Shown one piece after another: positions 9,471 to 20,516 of a stretch of 64,000 bases of DNA (positions are counted from its first letter, which is position 1; each line of letters starts with the position of its first letter). This DNA comes from Campylobacter subantarcticus LMG 24377. Its GTDB lineage: Bacteria > Campylobacterota > Campylobacteria > Campylobacterales > Campylobacteraceae. A program made the position numbers and the translations under genes. The stretch lies in NCBI RefSeq assembly GCF_000816305.1, contig NZ_CP007773.1, positions 1,426,001 to 1,490,000 of the forward strand, read 5' to 3'. The notes beneath the pieces were generated by a model. The model worked only from the letters and a program-made list of their open reading frames with translations, was not told the DNA's origin and made no database searches.

Positions 9471-11138
9471 TTATGAAAGCTGATCTTTGATAATATCACC
9501 TAAAGTTACTTTGTCGTTATCATTGATTTCATTTAGAGCTTCTCTTTCTTTCATTCTCGCAAGACTTTTAACACTTAAGCGAATTCTATTTTTCTTTTCA
9601 TCAATAAAAACAATCAAAGCCTCTATTGTATCCCCAATTTTTAGAATTGAAAAATCAATATTACCTAAGTCTTCTTTATGAATAAGCGCATCCACGCCTT
9701 CTTCTAGCTCAACAAAAACTCCAAAATCTTTGATATCTCTAATTTTACCTGAGATAATATCATTTACTTGATGTTTTTGTGCATAAATTTGCGCAGGGCT
9801 TTTTTGTAATTCTTTAGTGCTTAAAGAAATTTTTTGATTTTCTTTGTCTAGTCTGATTATTTTTACTTCGATATTATCACCAACTTTATAAATATCCTTG
9901 CATTTATCGTTTCTATTCCATGAGGCATCTTCATTATGCAATAAACCTTCTAAGTTTGCAATTTTTACAAAAGCACCAAAGTTAGTCACAGAAGTAACAT
10001 TACCTTTTACCACATCACCTACTTTATGTGTTTTCAAAAATTCATCAAAAGGTTTTGCTAATAAATTTTTTAAAGAAACTCTAAGTCTTCTTTCCTTAGC
10101 ATTAATCTCAATCACTTCTACATCAAGCTCTTGACCTTCGCTAATATAATCTTTTGGATTTTTAGCATTTTTATCCCAAGAAATTTCACTTATATGTAAA
10201 AATCCTTCTATATCATTTCCTAAATCCACAAAAGCACCATATGGTTCTATATTTGAAACCGTGACTTTAATAGTATCTCCAAGCTCTAAACCATCTTTAA
10301 TCTCATCCCAAGGATCGGGCATAGCAAGTTTGATAGATAATGAAAGATGCTTTTTATCATTATCGTATTTAATCACTTTTACAAGAACCTTGTCGCCCTC
10401 ATTATATAATGAACTAGGATTTACCGGTCCTTTATAAGAAATTTCACTATAATGAACCAAACCATCAACACCACCCACATCAATAAACATACCATAGGTA
10501 GTGATTTTTTTAACAATACCTTCTATGTTTTCTTCTTGATTTAATACATTAGAAATAATTTCTTTGCGTTTTTTTCTTTCTTCATCTACTATTTTTTTTC
10601 TAGAAACTACTATGCTTTGAGCTTCTTTGTCTATTTTGATGATTTTAACTTTGAAGGTTTTATTGATGATATTGTTTGAATCTTTAAAGCTGCTTTGTGA
10701 TTTTGGCAAGAAAAACTCTACTCCATTTTCATCCACAGCTACAAAGCCACCTCTATTTTTACCAATGATTTTCACATCAAACATACTTTCATTATCTTTA
10801 TAATTATCAATAAATTCTTTAACTTTTTGTTTTCTCAAAGCTTTTTTATGAGAAAGTAAAGATCTGCCACCGCGAGAACCCACTATAGCAACTTCTAATG
10901 TATCGCCTTCTTTAAAAATAAGTTCGCCATTTTCATTTTGAATTTCTTCTGTTGCCAAAATACCTTCTGATTTTTGCCCTACATTTATAAATACTTCATC
11001 ACTTTTGATAGCAACGATTATGCCTTGTGTAGTTGCCTCCTCATCAGACTTAAAAGATTCTTCAAGCATTTGCTCAAAATCTTCTTCTATGATAATATCC
11101 TCTAGTCTGTTTTGAACTTTTTTGTTCACCTCGCTCAT
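9471..11138 (-). CDS. rpsA: 30S ribosomal protein S1
   Basis: S1 brings mRNA to the small subunit. The 555 residues contain six S1 RNA-binding repeats; the later ones are easily seen as VKKITTYGMFIDVGGVDGLVH, VSNIEPYGAFVDLGNDIEGF, VTSVTNFGAFVKIANLEGLL and IRDIKDFGVFVELEEGVDAL. That is slightly shorter than or equal to the usual proteobacterial form. A TATAAT-like box lies at 11170-11175 (leftward), giving a short leader. It heads a transcript that likely continues into the small membrane protein and serA. Confidence 0.97.
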   Translation of the reverse strand: MSEVNKKVQNRLEDIIIEEDFEQMLEESFKSDEEATTQGIIVAIKSDEVFINVGQKSEGILATEEIQNENGELIFKEGDTLEVAIVGSRGGRSLLSHKKALRKQKVKEFIDNYKDNESMFDVKIIGKNRGGFVAVDENGVEFFLPKSQSSFKDSNNIINKTFKVKIIKIDKEAQSIVVSRKKIVDEERKKRKEIISNVLNQEENIEGIVKKITTYGMFIDVGGVDGLVHYSEISYKGPVNPSSLYNEGDKVLVKVIKYDNDKKHLSLSIKLAMPDPWDEIKDGLELGDTIKVTVSNIEPYGAFVDLGNDIEGFLHISEISWDKNAKNPKDYISEGQELDVEVIEINAKERRLRVSLKNLLAKPFDEFLKTHKVGDVVKGNVTSVTNFGAFVKIANLEGLLHNEDASWNRNDKCKDIYKVGDNIEVKIIRLDKENQKISLSTKELQKSPAQIYAQKHQVNDIISGKIRDIKDFGVFVELEEGVDALIHKEDLGNIDFSILKIGDTIEALIVFIDEKKNRIRLSVKSLARMKEREALNEINDNDKVTLGDIIKDQLS

Positions 11139-11169
11139 TGTGGTCCTTTGTTTTAAATTTTAATTTTTG

Positions 11170-11175
11170 ATTATA
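11170..11175 (-). promoter_or_regulatory. Probable sigma-70 -10 box for rpsA
   Basis: The leftward strand reads TATAAT here, 32 to 37 bases before the rpsA ATG. Campylobacter sigma-70 promoters depend mainly on this element and lack a clear -35. Confidence 0.5.
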
Positions 11176-11193
11176 GTATTGTTTTCTTTAAAC

Positions 11194-12030
11194 TTAGTTA
11201 ATTTTGACATATTCTTTGATTTTTTCCAAAACTAAATCAATCACCCACTCAGGTGTAGAAGCCCCTGCACTAATACCACACTTTTTCTTACCACTAAACC
11301 ACTCTTCTTGGATTTCTTTTTCGTTTTCTATCAAATAACTTTCTTTGCAGTAATTTTTAGCTATTAAAAAAAGTTGTTTGGTATTAGCTGAATTTTTACC
11401 TCCGACTATTATCATCACATCGCTTTTTTTTGCAAGCTCATTAATCGCTTCTTGATTTTTAAAAGTTGCATCGCATATGGTATTAAAAACACGTACCTCT
11501 TTAACCCTAAGCATTAAAAAATTTACAATCTCCATAAATTTTTCTATCTTCTTTGTTGTTTGAGATACCACAGCAACTTTTGAAGGTAGTTTTACATCAA
11601 GCAATTCTTTCTCATCAAGTACCACATAAGCTTTTGTACTTACATAACTTCTAACTCCTTTAACTTCAGGATGATTTTCATCCCCAAAAATAACAACTTC
11701 ATAGCCTTCATTGCTCATTTGCTCACAAATTTTTTGCGGTTTAGTTACAAAAGGACATGTTGCATCAAAAATTTCTATATTTTTTTGCTTTAACTTTTCT
11801 AAATCTTGCTTTGTAATACCATGAGTTCTAATGATCGCCTTTTTTTCAGCGCTTAATTCATTAATATCATTTAATGTTTTAACATTATAATTTTTCCATA
11901 ATCTTGTGATTTCTTCATTATTATGAATCAAGGGTCCTATAGTAGCTGCATCTTTAATCTGTTCTGCTTTTTTTATCGCTCGTTTTACACCAAAACAAAA
12001 ACCATAACTTTTTGCTAATTCAATCTCCAA
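11194..12030 (-). CDS. ispH: 4-hydroxy-3-methylbut-2-enyl diphosphate reductase
   Basis: The last step of the MEP isoprenoid pathway, an iron-sulfur enzyme giving IPP and DMAPP. The 278-residue protein has the three cluster-binding cysteines in usual contexts: GFCFGVKRA near the start, DATCPFVTKPQ near residue 90, and NTICDATFKNQEA near 190. The GPLIHNNEE and SAGASTPEWVI signatures are also present. The start overlaps the end of aroA by 11 bases. The order aroA-ispH-rpsA is as in other Campylobacter. Confidence 0.97.
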   Translation of the reverse strand: MEIELAKSYGFCFGVKRAIKKAEQIKDAATIGPLIHNNEEITRLWKNYNVKTLNDINELSAEKKAIIRTHGITKQDLEKLKQKNIEIFDATCPFVTKPQKICEQMSNEGYEVVIFGDENHPEVKGVRSYVSTKAYVVLDEKELLDVKLPSKVAVVSQTTKKIEKFMEIVNFLMLRVKEVRVFNTICDATFKNQEAINELAKKSDVMIIVGGKNSANTKQLFLIAKNYCKESYLIENEKEIQEEWFSGKKKCGISAGASTPEWVIDLVLEKIKEYVKIN

Positions 12031-13306
12031 CTTTAGCTCCTATTTGTTTTAAAATTTCAATAAAATTTGGAAAAGAGGTTTTAATACACTCACAATCATC
12101 TACTTCCATGTTGCATTTTAATCCCAAAATCAAAAAACTCATTGCGATTCTATGATCTCCATAGCTTTTGATCTTAGCACATTTGGCTTCCCCGCCTTCT
12201 ACCTCAAAACCATCTTCAAATTCTTTGGCATTTATGCCACATTTTTGTAAATTTAATACTATTGATTTGATCCTATCACTTTCTTTTACGCGCAATTCTT
12301 TAGCATTTTTTATAACGCTTTTACCACTAGCACAAGCAAAAGCTATAGCTAAAGCTGGAATTTCATCAATCAACCACGCAATATTTTCATTTACACTTAC
12401 TGCTTTTAAAGGTGCACTTTCAACACAAATTTCTCCGATACTTTCAAACTCATCATTATCAAGATAGTATGTAATTTTTGCACCCATTTTTTTTAAAATT
12501 TTAAAAGCTTCAATGCGCGTTTTATTCAATAAAACATTTTTCAAAACAACCCTTGAATGAGGTAAAATACAAGCTGCTAGTGCAAAATAAAATGCCGATG
12601 ATGGATCATTTGGCACACATACTTCGAATGCTTTGAGTTTTGTTTTTAATGGTTGTATTTTTATAGAAGTTTTTTCTTGATTTAAATACTCAATACAAGC
12701 GCCCATTTTATTTAATATAATTTCACTGTGATTTCTTGAAAGTTCAATTTCTTTAAAATAGCTTTCTTTTTTTGCAAATAAAGCCGCTAAAATTAAAGCC
12801 GATTTTACCTGAGCTGAAGTAATATTGCTAGTAAAGTTAAATCCTTCTAACTTTGCTCCTTGAATCGCAATAGGTGCTAAATTTGCCTCATCTCTTCCAA
12901 AAATTTTAGCTCCTATATGTTTTAAAGGCTCACTTACTCTTTTCATTGGTCTTGCGTTTAGATACTCATCTCCACTTAAAATAAAAAATTCGCCCTCTAT
13001 GGCACTTAAAATACCAATCAAAAGTCTCATAGCTGTACCTGAATTTCCACAATCTAAAATACAATTTGGAGACTTTATATACTGTGGTGCTCTAATATAA
13101 ACAAATTCCTCATCCATGCTAACTTCAGCACCCAAAGCTTGAATAATCGCCAAAGTATGCAAAGTATCTTGCGCTTTTAAGTAATTTTTGATTTTACAAG
13201 TTCCTTGTGTAAGCAAAGAAAAGATAGCAAGGCGATGAGATATAGACTTATCAGAAGCTATATCTTCAAGCTTTGCTTCAAAAGAAGAAATGGAGTTTAT
13301 TTTCAT
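12020..13306 (-). CDS. aroA: EPSP synthase (3-phosphoshikimate 1-carboxyvinyltransferase)
   Basis: Joins PEP to shikimate-3-phosphate in the aromatic amino acid pathway. The 428 residues show the SDKSISHRLAIFSLL substrate-binding start, DCGNSGTAMRLLIGIL near residue 90, LNARPMKRVSEPL, and the later VKESDRIKSIVLNL and YGDHRIAMSFLILG motifs. It overlaps pheT by four bases and ispH by 11, so the block pheS-pheT-aroA-ispH is translationally coupled. Confidence 0.97.
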   Translation of the reverse strand: MKINSISSFEAKLEDIASDKSISHRLAIFSLLTQGTCKIKNYLKAQDTLHTLAIIQALGAEVSMDEEFVYIRAPQYIKSPNCILDCGNSGTAMRLLIGILSAIEGEFFILSGDEYLNARPMKRVSEPLKHIGAKIFGRDEANLAPIAIQGAKLEGFNFTSNITSAQVKSALILAALFAKKESYFKEIELSRNHSEIILNKMGACIEYLNQEKTSIKIQPLKTKLKAFEVCVPNDPSSAFYFALAACILPHSRVVLKNVLLNKTRIEAFKILKKMGAKITYYLDNDEFESIGEICVESAPLKAVSVNENIAWLIDEIPALAIAFACASGKSVIKNAKELRVKESDRIKSIVLNLQKCGINAKEFEDGFEVEGGEAKCAKIKSYGDHRIAMSFLILGLKCNMEVDDCECIKTSFPNFIEILKQIGAKVGD

Positions 13307-15633
13307 CGAAGTTTTAAACCATGCTCATCATCTAGAGCTTTGATAATTTTGTCAATATACTCAAAAACAATATTATCTTCTAAAGTTTTTTCAAAATCTC
13401 TAAATACTAAATTAATAGTCAAGCTATAAAAATCGCCTAAATTCTCATCTGTATACAAATCCACCACTCTAAAGCTTTCTAATCTTTCAATGTTTAATTT
13501 AACAATGGTTTGTTTGATTTTTTCATATTCAAAACCTTTAGGAATAACCACGCTTAAATCCCTGCTCATAGATGGAAATTTAGAGTAAGCTTTGGCGATC
13601 TTAAAGTCTTGTTTTAAACTTTCTAAATCAAGTTCGCATATATAAGTTTTTGCCAGATCTCTTTCATTTTCTATGCTTAAATGCACTCTACCCACAAAAC
13701 CTATGCGTTTACCATTTTTATAGACATTTGCTTGCTCATATGGGCTTAAAAATGTATATTCTGATTTTTGCAAACTATATTCGCCGATAATACTTTTTAA
13801 TTCAGCTAAAAAAGTATAAAAATCCACCAAAACAGGTTTGGCTTTGTTTGCTATTTTGGCTTCTTCTTTGCAACCACTAAAAATCATTGCAAATTTAGTA
13901 TGCTCATTTGAAAACTCATCAAAAACACTACCACATTCAAAAAGCTTAATTTTCTTTTTAGAATTTCTCAAATTAAAACTTGCAGCATTTAAAAGATGAT
14001 TAACCAAAGTACTTCTTAGTGTATTTAATTCATTAGTAATTGGGTTGATTAGTTTATTTTTTATACATTTAAAACCTAAGCGTGCCAATTCTTCTTCATT
14101 ATCTAAAACATAATGAATACTTTCAAAATAACCATTATGACTAGCTTTTAATCTTAAATTTTTTATTTCTTGATAGTCAAAATACACTTGATTTAAACGA
14201 TTTTTTTCTCTAAATTCTAAAGCTCTTGAAGGAATATTATCAATACCAATAATCCTTACCACTTCTTCACTAATATCCGCAATATTCACGATATCACTGC
14301 GATGAAGTGGAATTTTGATATTAAATTGTTCATCATTAATCACACTAATTTCAAAGCCTAATTTTTTAAGAATTTTAACTAAAATATTTTTGTCTATAGG
14401 CATACCGATGATCTTATCAATCTCTGTACCAAAAATACCAATAACCTTTGCTTCGCACTCTTTAAAGATTTGCTGACTTCCTGAAAAAACACTTATAGCA
14501 TTAATCTTCAAGCATTCATTAAATAAATACTCCATTCCCAATGAAAGCTTGGGTTCGCTGCCTCTTGAAGTGCGGTATATGGTATCGTTTTTCTTTTTAT
14601 GAAAAGCTACTGCATTAGCTATGATTTGAGGTTGAGTGTAACTTGCTTCTATGATGATGATTTTACTCTCATTATTAATTTTATACTTATCTTCTTGTTC
14701 TATCCCTGCTAAAGCAATCAGCTCATCTTTATAATAAATTCCGTATTCACCATGCTCTTGAGTTTTTACTTCTAGTGTAATTTTCTCATCAACATGACAA
14801 TCTTGACAAAGCTTATGAAAATCATAAGCACAAAAAACCACACCGCTTGCATGTGTTGCATATGCTAAAAGATTTTCAATATGGTTGTTTTTATAAGCCT
14901 CGATCAATGCAAGACGAATTCCTATCGTAATATTTAGTTTAAATTCTTCCTTGATTTCTAATGCTCTATATGCGAAAAAACCTTCCACATCGCTTTGGTT
15001 TTTAACACTAAGTATTCTTCCTATGCCTACGCTATTTTCGCCTTCTTTCAAAGGACTTAATTCTTTTAAATTTAGATCTAATGCCGCACTTAGATCCCTA
15101 GCAACACCATACAAACTCAAGCAATCTCCACGATTTGGCGTAAGTTCTATTTCAATTATTTCATCATTGAAAAGTTCATAGGTATTTAAAGCTTTTCCTA
15201 AAACTAACTCTCCCATACTTTCATCTAAAACCATAATACCATCATTGCTTTTTCCAAAACCAAGCTCACTAGAAGAACAAATCATACCCATTGATTCAAC
15301 TCCTCTAAGTTTGGCAGGCTTTATCTCAAGTCCACCAGGAAGTACCGCACCTACCAAAGATACAGCAACAAACTGATCTTTATCAACATTCTTAGCCCCG
15401 CAAACAATTTGTAAAATTTCATTCCCAACATCCACTTTACAGATATTTAATTTATCGGAATTTTCATGTTTAACTTTTTCTAAAACCTTACCCACTACAA
15501 CTTTTTCAGGAGCTTTCACACTTTTAAAGCTATCAACTTCCAATCCTATAGAATTTAAAGTATTTATTATAGTTTGTGTTGATATCTCACTTAAATCAAT
15601 CCATTCATTTAACCAATTTTTACTAATAATCAT
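13303..15633 (-). CDS. pheT: Phenylalanyl-tRNA synthetase beta subunit
   Basis: The large subunit of the alpha2-beta2 enzyme, holding the tRNA-binding and editing domains. The 776 residues start with a tRBD/OB domain ([20 protein letters not shown]), then B3/B4 editing, B5 (the [13 protein letters not shown] segment is before B3) and a C-terminal ferredoxin-like anticodon-binding domain ([17 protein letters not shown]). The size is typical. Start and stop overlap neighbours by four bases on both sides, which fixes the 1:1 coupling with pheS. Confidence 0.97.
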   Translation of the reverse strand: MIISKNWLNEWIDLSEISTQTIINTLNSIGLEVDSFKSVKAPEKVVVGKVLEKVKHENSDKLNICKVDVGNEILQIVCGAKNVDKDQFVAVSLVGAVLPGGLEIKPAKLRGVESMGMICSSSELGFGKSNDGIMVLDESMGELVLGKALNTYELFNDEIIEIELTPNRGDCLSLYGVARDLSAALDLNLKELSPLKEGENSVGIGRILSVKNQSDVEGFFAYRALEIKEEFKLNITIGIRLALIEAYKNNHIENLLAYATHASGVVFCAYDFHKLCQDCHVDEKITLEVKTQEHGEYGIYYKDELIALAGIEQEDKYKINNESKIIIIEASYTQPQIIANAVAFHKKKNDTIYRTSRGSEPKLSLGMEYLFNECLKINAISVFSGSQQIFKECEAKVIGIFGTEIDKIIGMPIDKNILVKILKKLGFEISVINDEQFNIKIPLHRSDIVNIADISEEVVRIIGIDNIPSRALEFREKNRLNQVYFDYQEIKNLRLKASHNGYFESIHYVLDNEEELARLGFKCIKNKLINPITNELNTLRSTLVNHLLNAASFNLRNSKKKIKLFECGSVFDEFSNEHTKFAMIFSGCKEEAKIANKAKPVLVDFYTFLAELKSIIGEYSLQKSEYTFLSPYEQANVYKNGKRIGFVGRVHLSIENERDLAKTYICELDLESLKQDFKIAKAYSKFPSMSRDLSVVIPKGFEYEKIKQTIVKLNIERLESFRVVDLYTDENLGDFYSLTINLVFRDFEKTLEDNIVFEYIDKIIKALDDEHGLKLR

Positions 15634-16622
15634 CTAAATTGCTCCAATAATCTTAAATCACCTTCAAACATAGAACGCAAATCAGGAATTTTATGTAAAA
15701 GCATAGCAAATCGCTCCACCCCTAAACCAAAAGCATAACCGCTTACATTTTTATAACCTACAAATTTATAAACATTAGGATCTACCACACCACATCCTAG
15801 GACTTCAAGCCACCCTGTGTGTTTACAAACTCTACATCCACAACCCTTGCAAAATACACAAGAAATATCTACTTCAGCAGATGGTTCTGTAAAAGGAAAA
15901 AAGCTAGGTCTAAAACGCACCTTTACATCGCCAAACATATGTTTTAAAAAATGCTCAAGTATATCTTTTAAATTTGCAAAATTAACTTTATCTCCCTCTT
16001 CTACAACAAGTCCTTCAACCTGATGAAACATTGGTGTATGGGTAATGTCAAAATCTCTTCTAAAGACCGCTCCCGGTGCTATCATTCTAATAGGTGGTTG
16101 TTGTGCTAACATCGTTCTAATTTGCACTGGAGAAGTTTGCGATCTAAGCAAAGTTTTGTTTTCAAAATAAAAAGTATCTTGCATATCTCTTGCAGGGTGA
16201 TTTTGAGGTAAATTCAATGCTTCAAAATTATGAAAATCATCTTCAATCAAAGGCCCTTTTTCTATGCTGAAATTTAAAGCCGTAAAATATTCTATGATTT
16301 TATCCATGGTTTGCATGATTGGGTGTAAAGCACCTGCATTTGAAGTCTCATCAAAAAAACTAAAATCCTGTACATCTTGTTTCATTTTTTCATTTAAAGC
16401 TTTTTCTTCTAATTCTTTTAATTTTACTTGGTAAGCTTCGTTAAATTCATCTCTTGCCTTATTTAAGCCATTAGCAAATTCTTTCTTTTCTTCACCTTGC
16501 AAATCCTTTAACTTTGCAAATTCCAAAGTCAAAATACCCTTTTTTCCCAAAATACTTACTTTTATATTTTCAAGTTCTGCTAAAGTACTTGCAGAAGCAA
16601 TTTTTTCTATCATATCTTGCAA
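15630..16622 (-). CDS. pheS: Phenylalanyl-tRNA synthetase alpha subunit (TTG start)
   Basis: The catalytic subunit that charges tRNA-Phe. Class II motifs are present: the motif 2 region [19 protein letters not shown] and a motif 3 segment [14 protein letters not shown] chose the TTG at 16620-16622: it has GGAG six bases upstream and gives a 330-residue protein starting MQDMIEKI, the same length as the C. jejuni enzyme. The open frame extends 20 codons further upstream but without a ribosome site. The next ATG is three codons inside. A cysteine-rich patch ([14 protein letters not shown]) near residue 270 is normal for the family. Confidence 0.96.
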   Translation of the reverse strand: MQDMIEKIASASTLAELENIKVSILGKKGILTLEFAKLKDLQGEEKKEFANGLNKARDEFNEAYQVKLKELEEKALNEKMKQDVQDFSFFDETSNAGALHPIMQTMDKIIEYFTALNFSIEKGPLIEDDFHNFEALNLPQNHPARDMQDTFYFENKTLLRSQTSPVQIRTMLAQQPPIRMIAPGAVFRRDFDITHTPMFHQVEGLVVEEGDKVNFANLKDILEHFLKHMFGDVKVRFRPSFFPFTEPSAEVDISCVFCKGCGCRVCKHTGWLEVLGCGVVDPNVYKFVGYKNVSGYAFGLGVERFAMLLHKIPDLRSMFEGDLRLLEQFR

Positions 16623-16706
16623 TTTTAGCTCCAAATAAATTATTTTTAAACATTCTAATGTAAAATTATTTAAAATTAGCAAAAATAATAAAAAAAGGAC
16701 TATTAA

Positions 16707-17072
16707 ATGAGAGAAAAAACCGTATTTGAACTAATCGTAGAGGGAAAAATCCCTGCTAATAAAGTTTTAGAAAGCGAAAAATTTTTAGCCTTTCATGATA
16801 TTAATCCTAAAGCACCTATTCATATTTTAATCATTCCAAAAGAGTATTTTGAAAACTTTCAAGCATTAAGACCTGAATTAATGAGCGAAATGACACAATT
16901 TATTCAAGAATTAGCCACTCTTTTGGGGCTAGATAAAAGCGGATATAGATTAATCACAAATTGTGGAAAAAATAGTGGACAAGAAGTCTTTCATTTACAT
17001 TTTCATATGCTAGGTGGATTTGAGCTTCCAAAAAATAAAGAAACTCAAATCAACCCTGAATCACTATTCTAA
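16707..17072 (+). CDS. HIT-family nucleotide-binding protein (HINT-like)
   Basis: A 121-residue histidine-triad hydrolase, probably splitting nucleoside phosphoramidates. The triad reads HLHFHMLGG near residue 106, with the upstream [17 protein letters not shown] and SGQEVFHLH segments of the HINT branch. It is divergent from pheS and convergent with pckA. The start ATG follows AAAGGAC. Its cellular substrate in Campylobacter is not known. Confidence 0.93.
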   Translation: MREKTVFELIVEGKIPANKVLESEKFLAFHDINPKAPIHILIIPKEYFENFQALRPELMSEMTQFIQELATLLGLDKSGYRLITNCGKNSGQEVFHLHFHMLGGFELPKNKETQINPESLF

Positions 17073-17091
17073 AAAGAACTTAACTCTTTTT
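17071..17091. terminator. Weak bidirectional terminator between the HIT gene and pckA
   Basis: AAAAAGA and TCTTTTT arms (7 bp) around a 7-base loop, overlapping both convergent stop codons. The AT-only stem is weak but the U-runs face both ways. Confidence 0.5.
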
Positions 17092-18664
17092 AGATCATAG
17101 GGCCAGCTAGTTTAAACTCTGCTCCTTCTTTGACATCTTCATAGCGTTTGAAATTTTCTACAAACATTTTTGCAAGCTTTAGTTTTGTCTCTTCATAAGC
17201 TTTTTTATCCTCCCAAGTATTAACAGGATTAAGTAGCTTACTCTCTACGCCCGCTAATTCTTTTGGAACTGCAAGATTAAATAAATCATAATTTTCAAAT
17301 TCACATTGTTGAATACTACCATCTAAAATCGCATTAATGCAAGCTCTTGTTGCTTTAATGCTCATTCTCTTACCTACACCATAAACTCCACCGCTCCAAC
17401 CGGTATTTACTAAATAAACATTAACATTATACTTGCTGATTTTTTCACCTAAAAGTTTTGCATAAACAGTTGGGTGTAATGGCAAAAATACCTCGCCAAA
17501 ACAAGCTGAAAAAGTCGCAACTGGTTCAGTGATGCCTCTTTCAGTTCCTGCAACTTTAGCAGTATAACCGCTTAAGAAATAATACATCGCTTGTTCTTTG
17601 CTTAATTTACTAACTGGAGGTAAAACACCAAAAGCATCCGCTGAAAGAAAAATGATATTATTTGGATGTCCTGCACTAAGGCTTGGTTCATGATTTAAAA
17701 TGTGTTCTATCGGATAAGAAACTCTAGTATTTTCAGTCTTTGATCTATCATTAAAATCAACACTTAAATCATCTCTTAAAACTACATTTTCCAAAAGTGC
17801 ATTTTGTTTGATTGCTCCATAAATTTCTGGCTCACTTTGAGGATCAAGGTTAATGCATTTTGCATAACAACCTCCTTCAAAATTAAATACACCCTCATCA
17901 TCCCAACCATGCTCATCATCTCCGATTAGCTTTCTTTTTGGATCGGTTGAAAGTGTAGTTTTACCTGTACCACTAAGTCCAAAGAAAAGTACTACATCGC
18001 CTTTTTCCCCAACATTAGCACTACAATGCATAGGAAGCTTGTTTTCTAGTGGTAACCAGTAATTCATCATAGAAAAAATTCCTTTTTTCATTTCTCCACC
18101 ATACCAAGTTCCACCAATTACTGCGATATTTTTTTCTATATTAAATATAACAAAAACCTCTGAATTTAAACCATCTTTTTCATAGTCTTCATTCACGCAT
18201 TTGCATGCATTATATACTACAAAATCAGGTTCAAATTCTGCAAGTTCTTCTTCTTTTGGACGAATAAACATATTTTTTACAAAATGCGCTTGCCAAGCAA
18301 TCTGTGTTACAAAACGCACAGCTTTACGGCTTTTCAAAGAAGCACCGCAAAATGCATCTTGAATATAAATATCACTGTTGCTAAGTTGTTTTTTTGCTTT
18401 TGCTAAAAGCTTTTCAAATAACTCTTCGCTAATAGGTTGATTAATCTTACCCCAAGCAATATACTTTTGTGAAGGATCTTGCTTTACAAAATATTTATCC
18501 TTAGGACTTCTTCCGGTAAAAATTCCAGTATCCACACTAAAGGTACCATTTTTAGTACAAACACCTTCTTGGTTGTTTTTTTCATGCTTTAAAAGCTCAT
18601 CGTAGCTGATGTTATGAAAAATTTGCCCGACATTTTCTAAACCTAATTTTTCTAAACCTTTCAT
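17090..18664 (-). CDS. pckA: Phosphoenolpyruvate carboxykinase (ATP)
   Basis: Interconverts oxaloacetate and PEP, the entry to gluconeogenesis in an organism that cannot ferment most sugars. The 524 residues have the P-loop GLSGTGKTT at 229-237, the PEPCK signature around [17 protein letters not shown], and a metal-binding [19 protein letters not shown] stretch. It starts nine bases after pycB's stop, so both are one operon supplying and draining the oxaloacetate pool. Confidence 0.98.
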   Translation of the reverse strand: MKGLEKLGLENVGQIFHNISYDELLKHEKNNQEGVCTKNGTFSVDTGIFTGRSPKDKYFVKQDPSQKYIAWGKINQPISEELFEKLLAKAKKQLSNSDIYIQDAFCGASLKSRKAVRFVTQIAWQAHFVKNMFIRPKEEELAEFEPDFVVYNACKCVNEDYEKDGLNSEVFVIFNIEKNIAVIGGTWYGGEMKKGIFSMMNYWLPLENKLPMHCSANVGEKGDVVLFFGLSGTGKTTLSTDPKRKLIGDDEHGWDDEGVFNFEGGCYAKCINLDPQSEPEIYGAIKQNALLENVVLRDDLSVDFNDRSKTENTRVSYPIEHILNHEPSLSAGHPNNIIFLSADAFGVLPPVSKLSKEQAMYYFLSGYTAKVAGTERGITEPVATFSACFGEVFLPLHPTVYAKLLGEKISKYNVNVYLVNTGWSGGVYGVGKRMSIKATRACINAILDGSIQQCEFENYDLFNLAVPKELAGVESKLLNPVNTWEDKKAYEETKLKLAKMFVENFKRYEDVKEGAEFKLAGPMI

Positions 18665-18673
18665 TTTGCCTCC

Positions 18674-20458
18674 TTATTTATAAGTCATCAAAGCTTGACC
18701 TTCGCTCACACTTTCACCTGCATTTACTAAAATTTCTGCGATCTCCCCATCTTTTCCTGCAGTGATTTCAATTTCCATCTTCATTGCTTCAAGGACTGCT
18801 ACTACTTGACCAGCTTTAACAGTATCATTTTCTTTTGCTAGTATTTTAAAAACATTTGCATTCATACTCGCAACGATCGCATTAGCATTGTCATTTACTT
18901 GTGTTTTTTTCACTTCTGTCTTATCTGTATTTACTTTTACAGCACTTTTAACATTTACATCTCTATCAAAACCTGGACTTACCTCAACGTGATATTTGTT
19001 GCCATTAACAGAAACAGTGAATTGATTTTCATTAATAACACTTGGTTTTAGTTTGCTATTTTTTCTAGCATTTACTTTCGCCTCACCTTTTAAGAAAGCA
19101 ATCCCCTTTTCTTTGCAAGCTGCAACAATAAAAATATTTTCCTCGCTTGTTTCTAAATTTTCTTTTTCTAAAATATTTTTAATATATGCTATGCTTTTAC
19201 TCTCATCAGCATCAGCGATATCTGTAGCCAATTTTGTTGTAGGCTCTAATTTTAACTGCTCGCTTGCAAGTTTAATCACTTCAGCATCTGGAGCAACAGG
19301 AGTTTTACCAAAATAACCCAAAACCATTTTTCCATATCCTTCTGCGATTTTCTTCCAAGGACCAAATATAACATTATTAAAAGCTTGCTGAAAATAAAAC
19401 TGCGACACAGGAGTAACCGAAGTACCGTATCCACCTTTTTCCACTACTTCTTGCATTGCCTTGATCACTTGCGGGAATTTATCTAAGATATTATTATCTC
19501 TCATCATTTGAGTATTGGCAGTTAATGCTCCACCTGGCATAGGAGAAAAAGGTATTAAAGGATTAACTGCTGTTGCTTCTGGTGGTAAAAAATAATCTTT
19601 CAAGCAATCTTTTAACACATCTTCATATTTTAAAATTTTCTCCTCATCTAAACCAAGATCAAAATTACTACCTTTTAATGCATGCAGCATGGTTAAGATA
19701 TCTGGCTGAGAAGTACCACCACTCACTGGTGCAGCTGCTAAATCTATCCCATCAGCACCTGCTTCTAAGGCTGCTAAATAACATGCCACGCTTACCCCTG
19801 CTGTTTCGTGAGTATGTAATCTTATGTGTGTATTTTCAGGCAAGTTTTTTCTAGCCATTTTTATAACTTCATAAATTTTATTTGGATTAGAGGTACCACT
19901 TGCATCTTTAAAACATATACTATCAAAAGGAATTTGAGCTTGTAAAATTTCTTTTAAGATTTTCTCATAAAAAGGCACATCATGTGCACCTTTACATTTA
20001 GGAGGAAGATCCATCAATGTGATAGTAATTTCATGCTTTAAACCATGTTTAACTATACATTCTCCGCTAAATTTTAGATTATTTACATCATTTAATGCGT
20101 CAAAATTTCTTATAGTAGTTGTGCCATGTTTTGCAAACATCTTTGCATGCAAGTCAATAATTTCCTTACTGCCTGTATCTAGTGCTACGGTATTTACACC
20201 TCTTGCAAGAGTTTGTAAATTTGCATCTTTTCCAACAATGGCTCTAAATTTATCCATCATTTCAAAAGCATTTTCATTTAAATAGAAAAATAAACTCTGA
20301 AATCTAGCTCCACCACCAAATTCAAAATGCGTAATTCCTGCTTCTTTGGCCGCTTCTAAAGCAGGAAAAAAGTCATTCATTAAAACTCTAGCGCCGTAAA
20401 CAGATTGAAAACCATCTCTAAAAGTGGTATCCATCACATCGATTAATTTTTTAGCCAT
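18674..20458 (-). CDS. pycB: Pyruvate carboxylase subunit B (carboxyltransferase with biotin domain)
   Basis: Transfers CO2 from carboxybiotin to pyruvate, making oxaloacetate. Residues 1-300 form the HMGL-like carboxyltransferase barrel (DTTFRDGFQS, then RLHTHETAG for metal binding), followed by a PYC/OADA domain, and a biotinyl domain at the end with the EAMKMEIE site (biotin on Lys at about residue 560). It resembles oxaloacetate decarboxylase alpha, but no OadB/G genes lie near and the pairing with pckA favours PycB. A separate PycA subunit must be encoded elsewhere. Confidence 0.93.
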   Translation of the reverse strand: MAKKLIDVMDTTFRDGFQSVYGARVLMNDFFPALEAAKEAGITHFEFGGGARFQSLFFYLNENAFEMMDKFRAIVGKDANLQTLARGVNTVALDTGSKEIIDLHAKMFAKHGTTTIRNFDALNDVNNLKFSGECIVKHGLKHEITITLMDLPPKCKGAHDVPFYEKILKEILQAQIPFDSICFKDASGTSNPNKIYEVIKMARKNLPENTHIRLHTHETAGVSVACYLAALEAGADGIDLAAAPVSGGTSQPDILTMLHALKGSNFDLGLDEEKILKYEDVLKDCLKDYFLPPEATAVNPLIPFSPMPGGALTANTQMMRDNNILDKFPQVIKAMQEVVEKGGYGTSVTPVSQFYFQQAFNNVIFGPWKKIAEGYGKMVLGYFGKTPVAPDAEVIKLASEQLKLEPTTKLATDIADADESKSIAYIKNILEKENLETSEENIFIVAACKEKGIAFLKGEAKVNARKNSKLKPSVINENQFTVSVNGNKYHVEVSPGFDRDVNVKSAVKVNTDKTEVKKTQVNDNANAIVASMNANVFKILAKENDTVKAGQVVAVLEAMKMEIEITAGKDGEIAEILVNAGESVSEGQALMTYK

Positions 20459-20485
20459 AACATTTCCTTTTTTTTACTCCATACA

Positions 20486-20491
20486 ATTATA
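20486..20491 (-). promoter_or_regulatory. Probable -10 box for pycB-pckA
   Basis: The leftward strand reads TATAAT about 30 bases before the pycB ATG, followed by AAGGAAA as ribosome site. This is the only good box in the 58-base gap to the SNF transporter gene. Confidence 0.5.
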
Positions 20492-20516
20492 ACTTTACTT
20501 TCTTAAAAAACAAAAT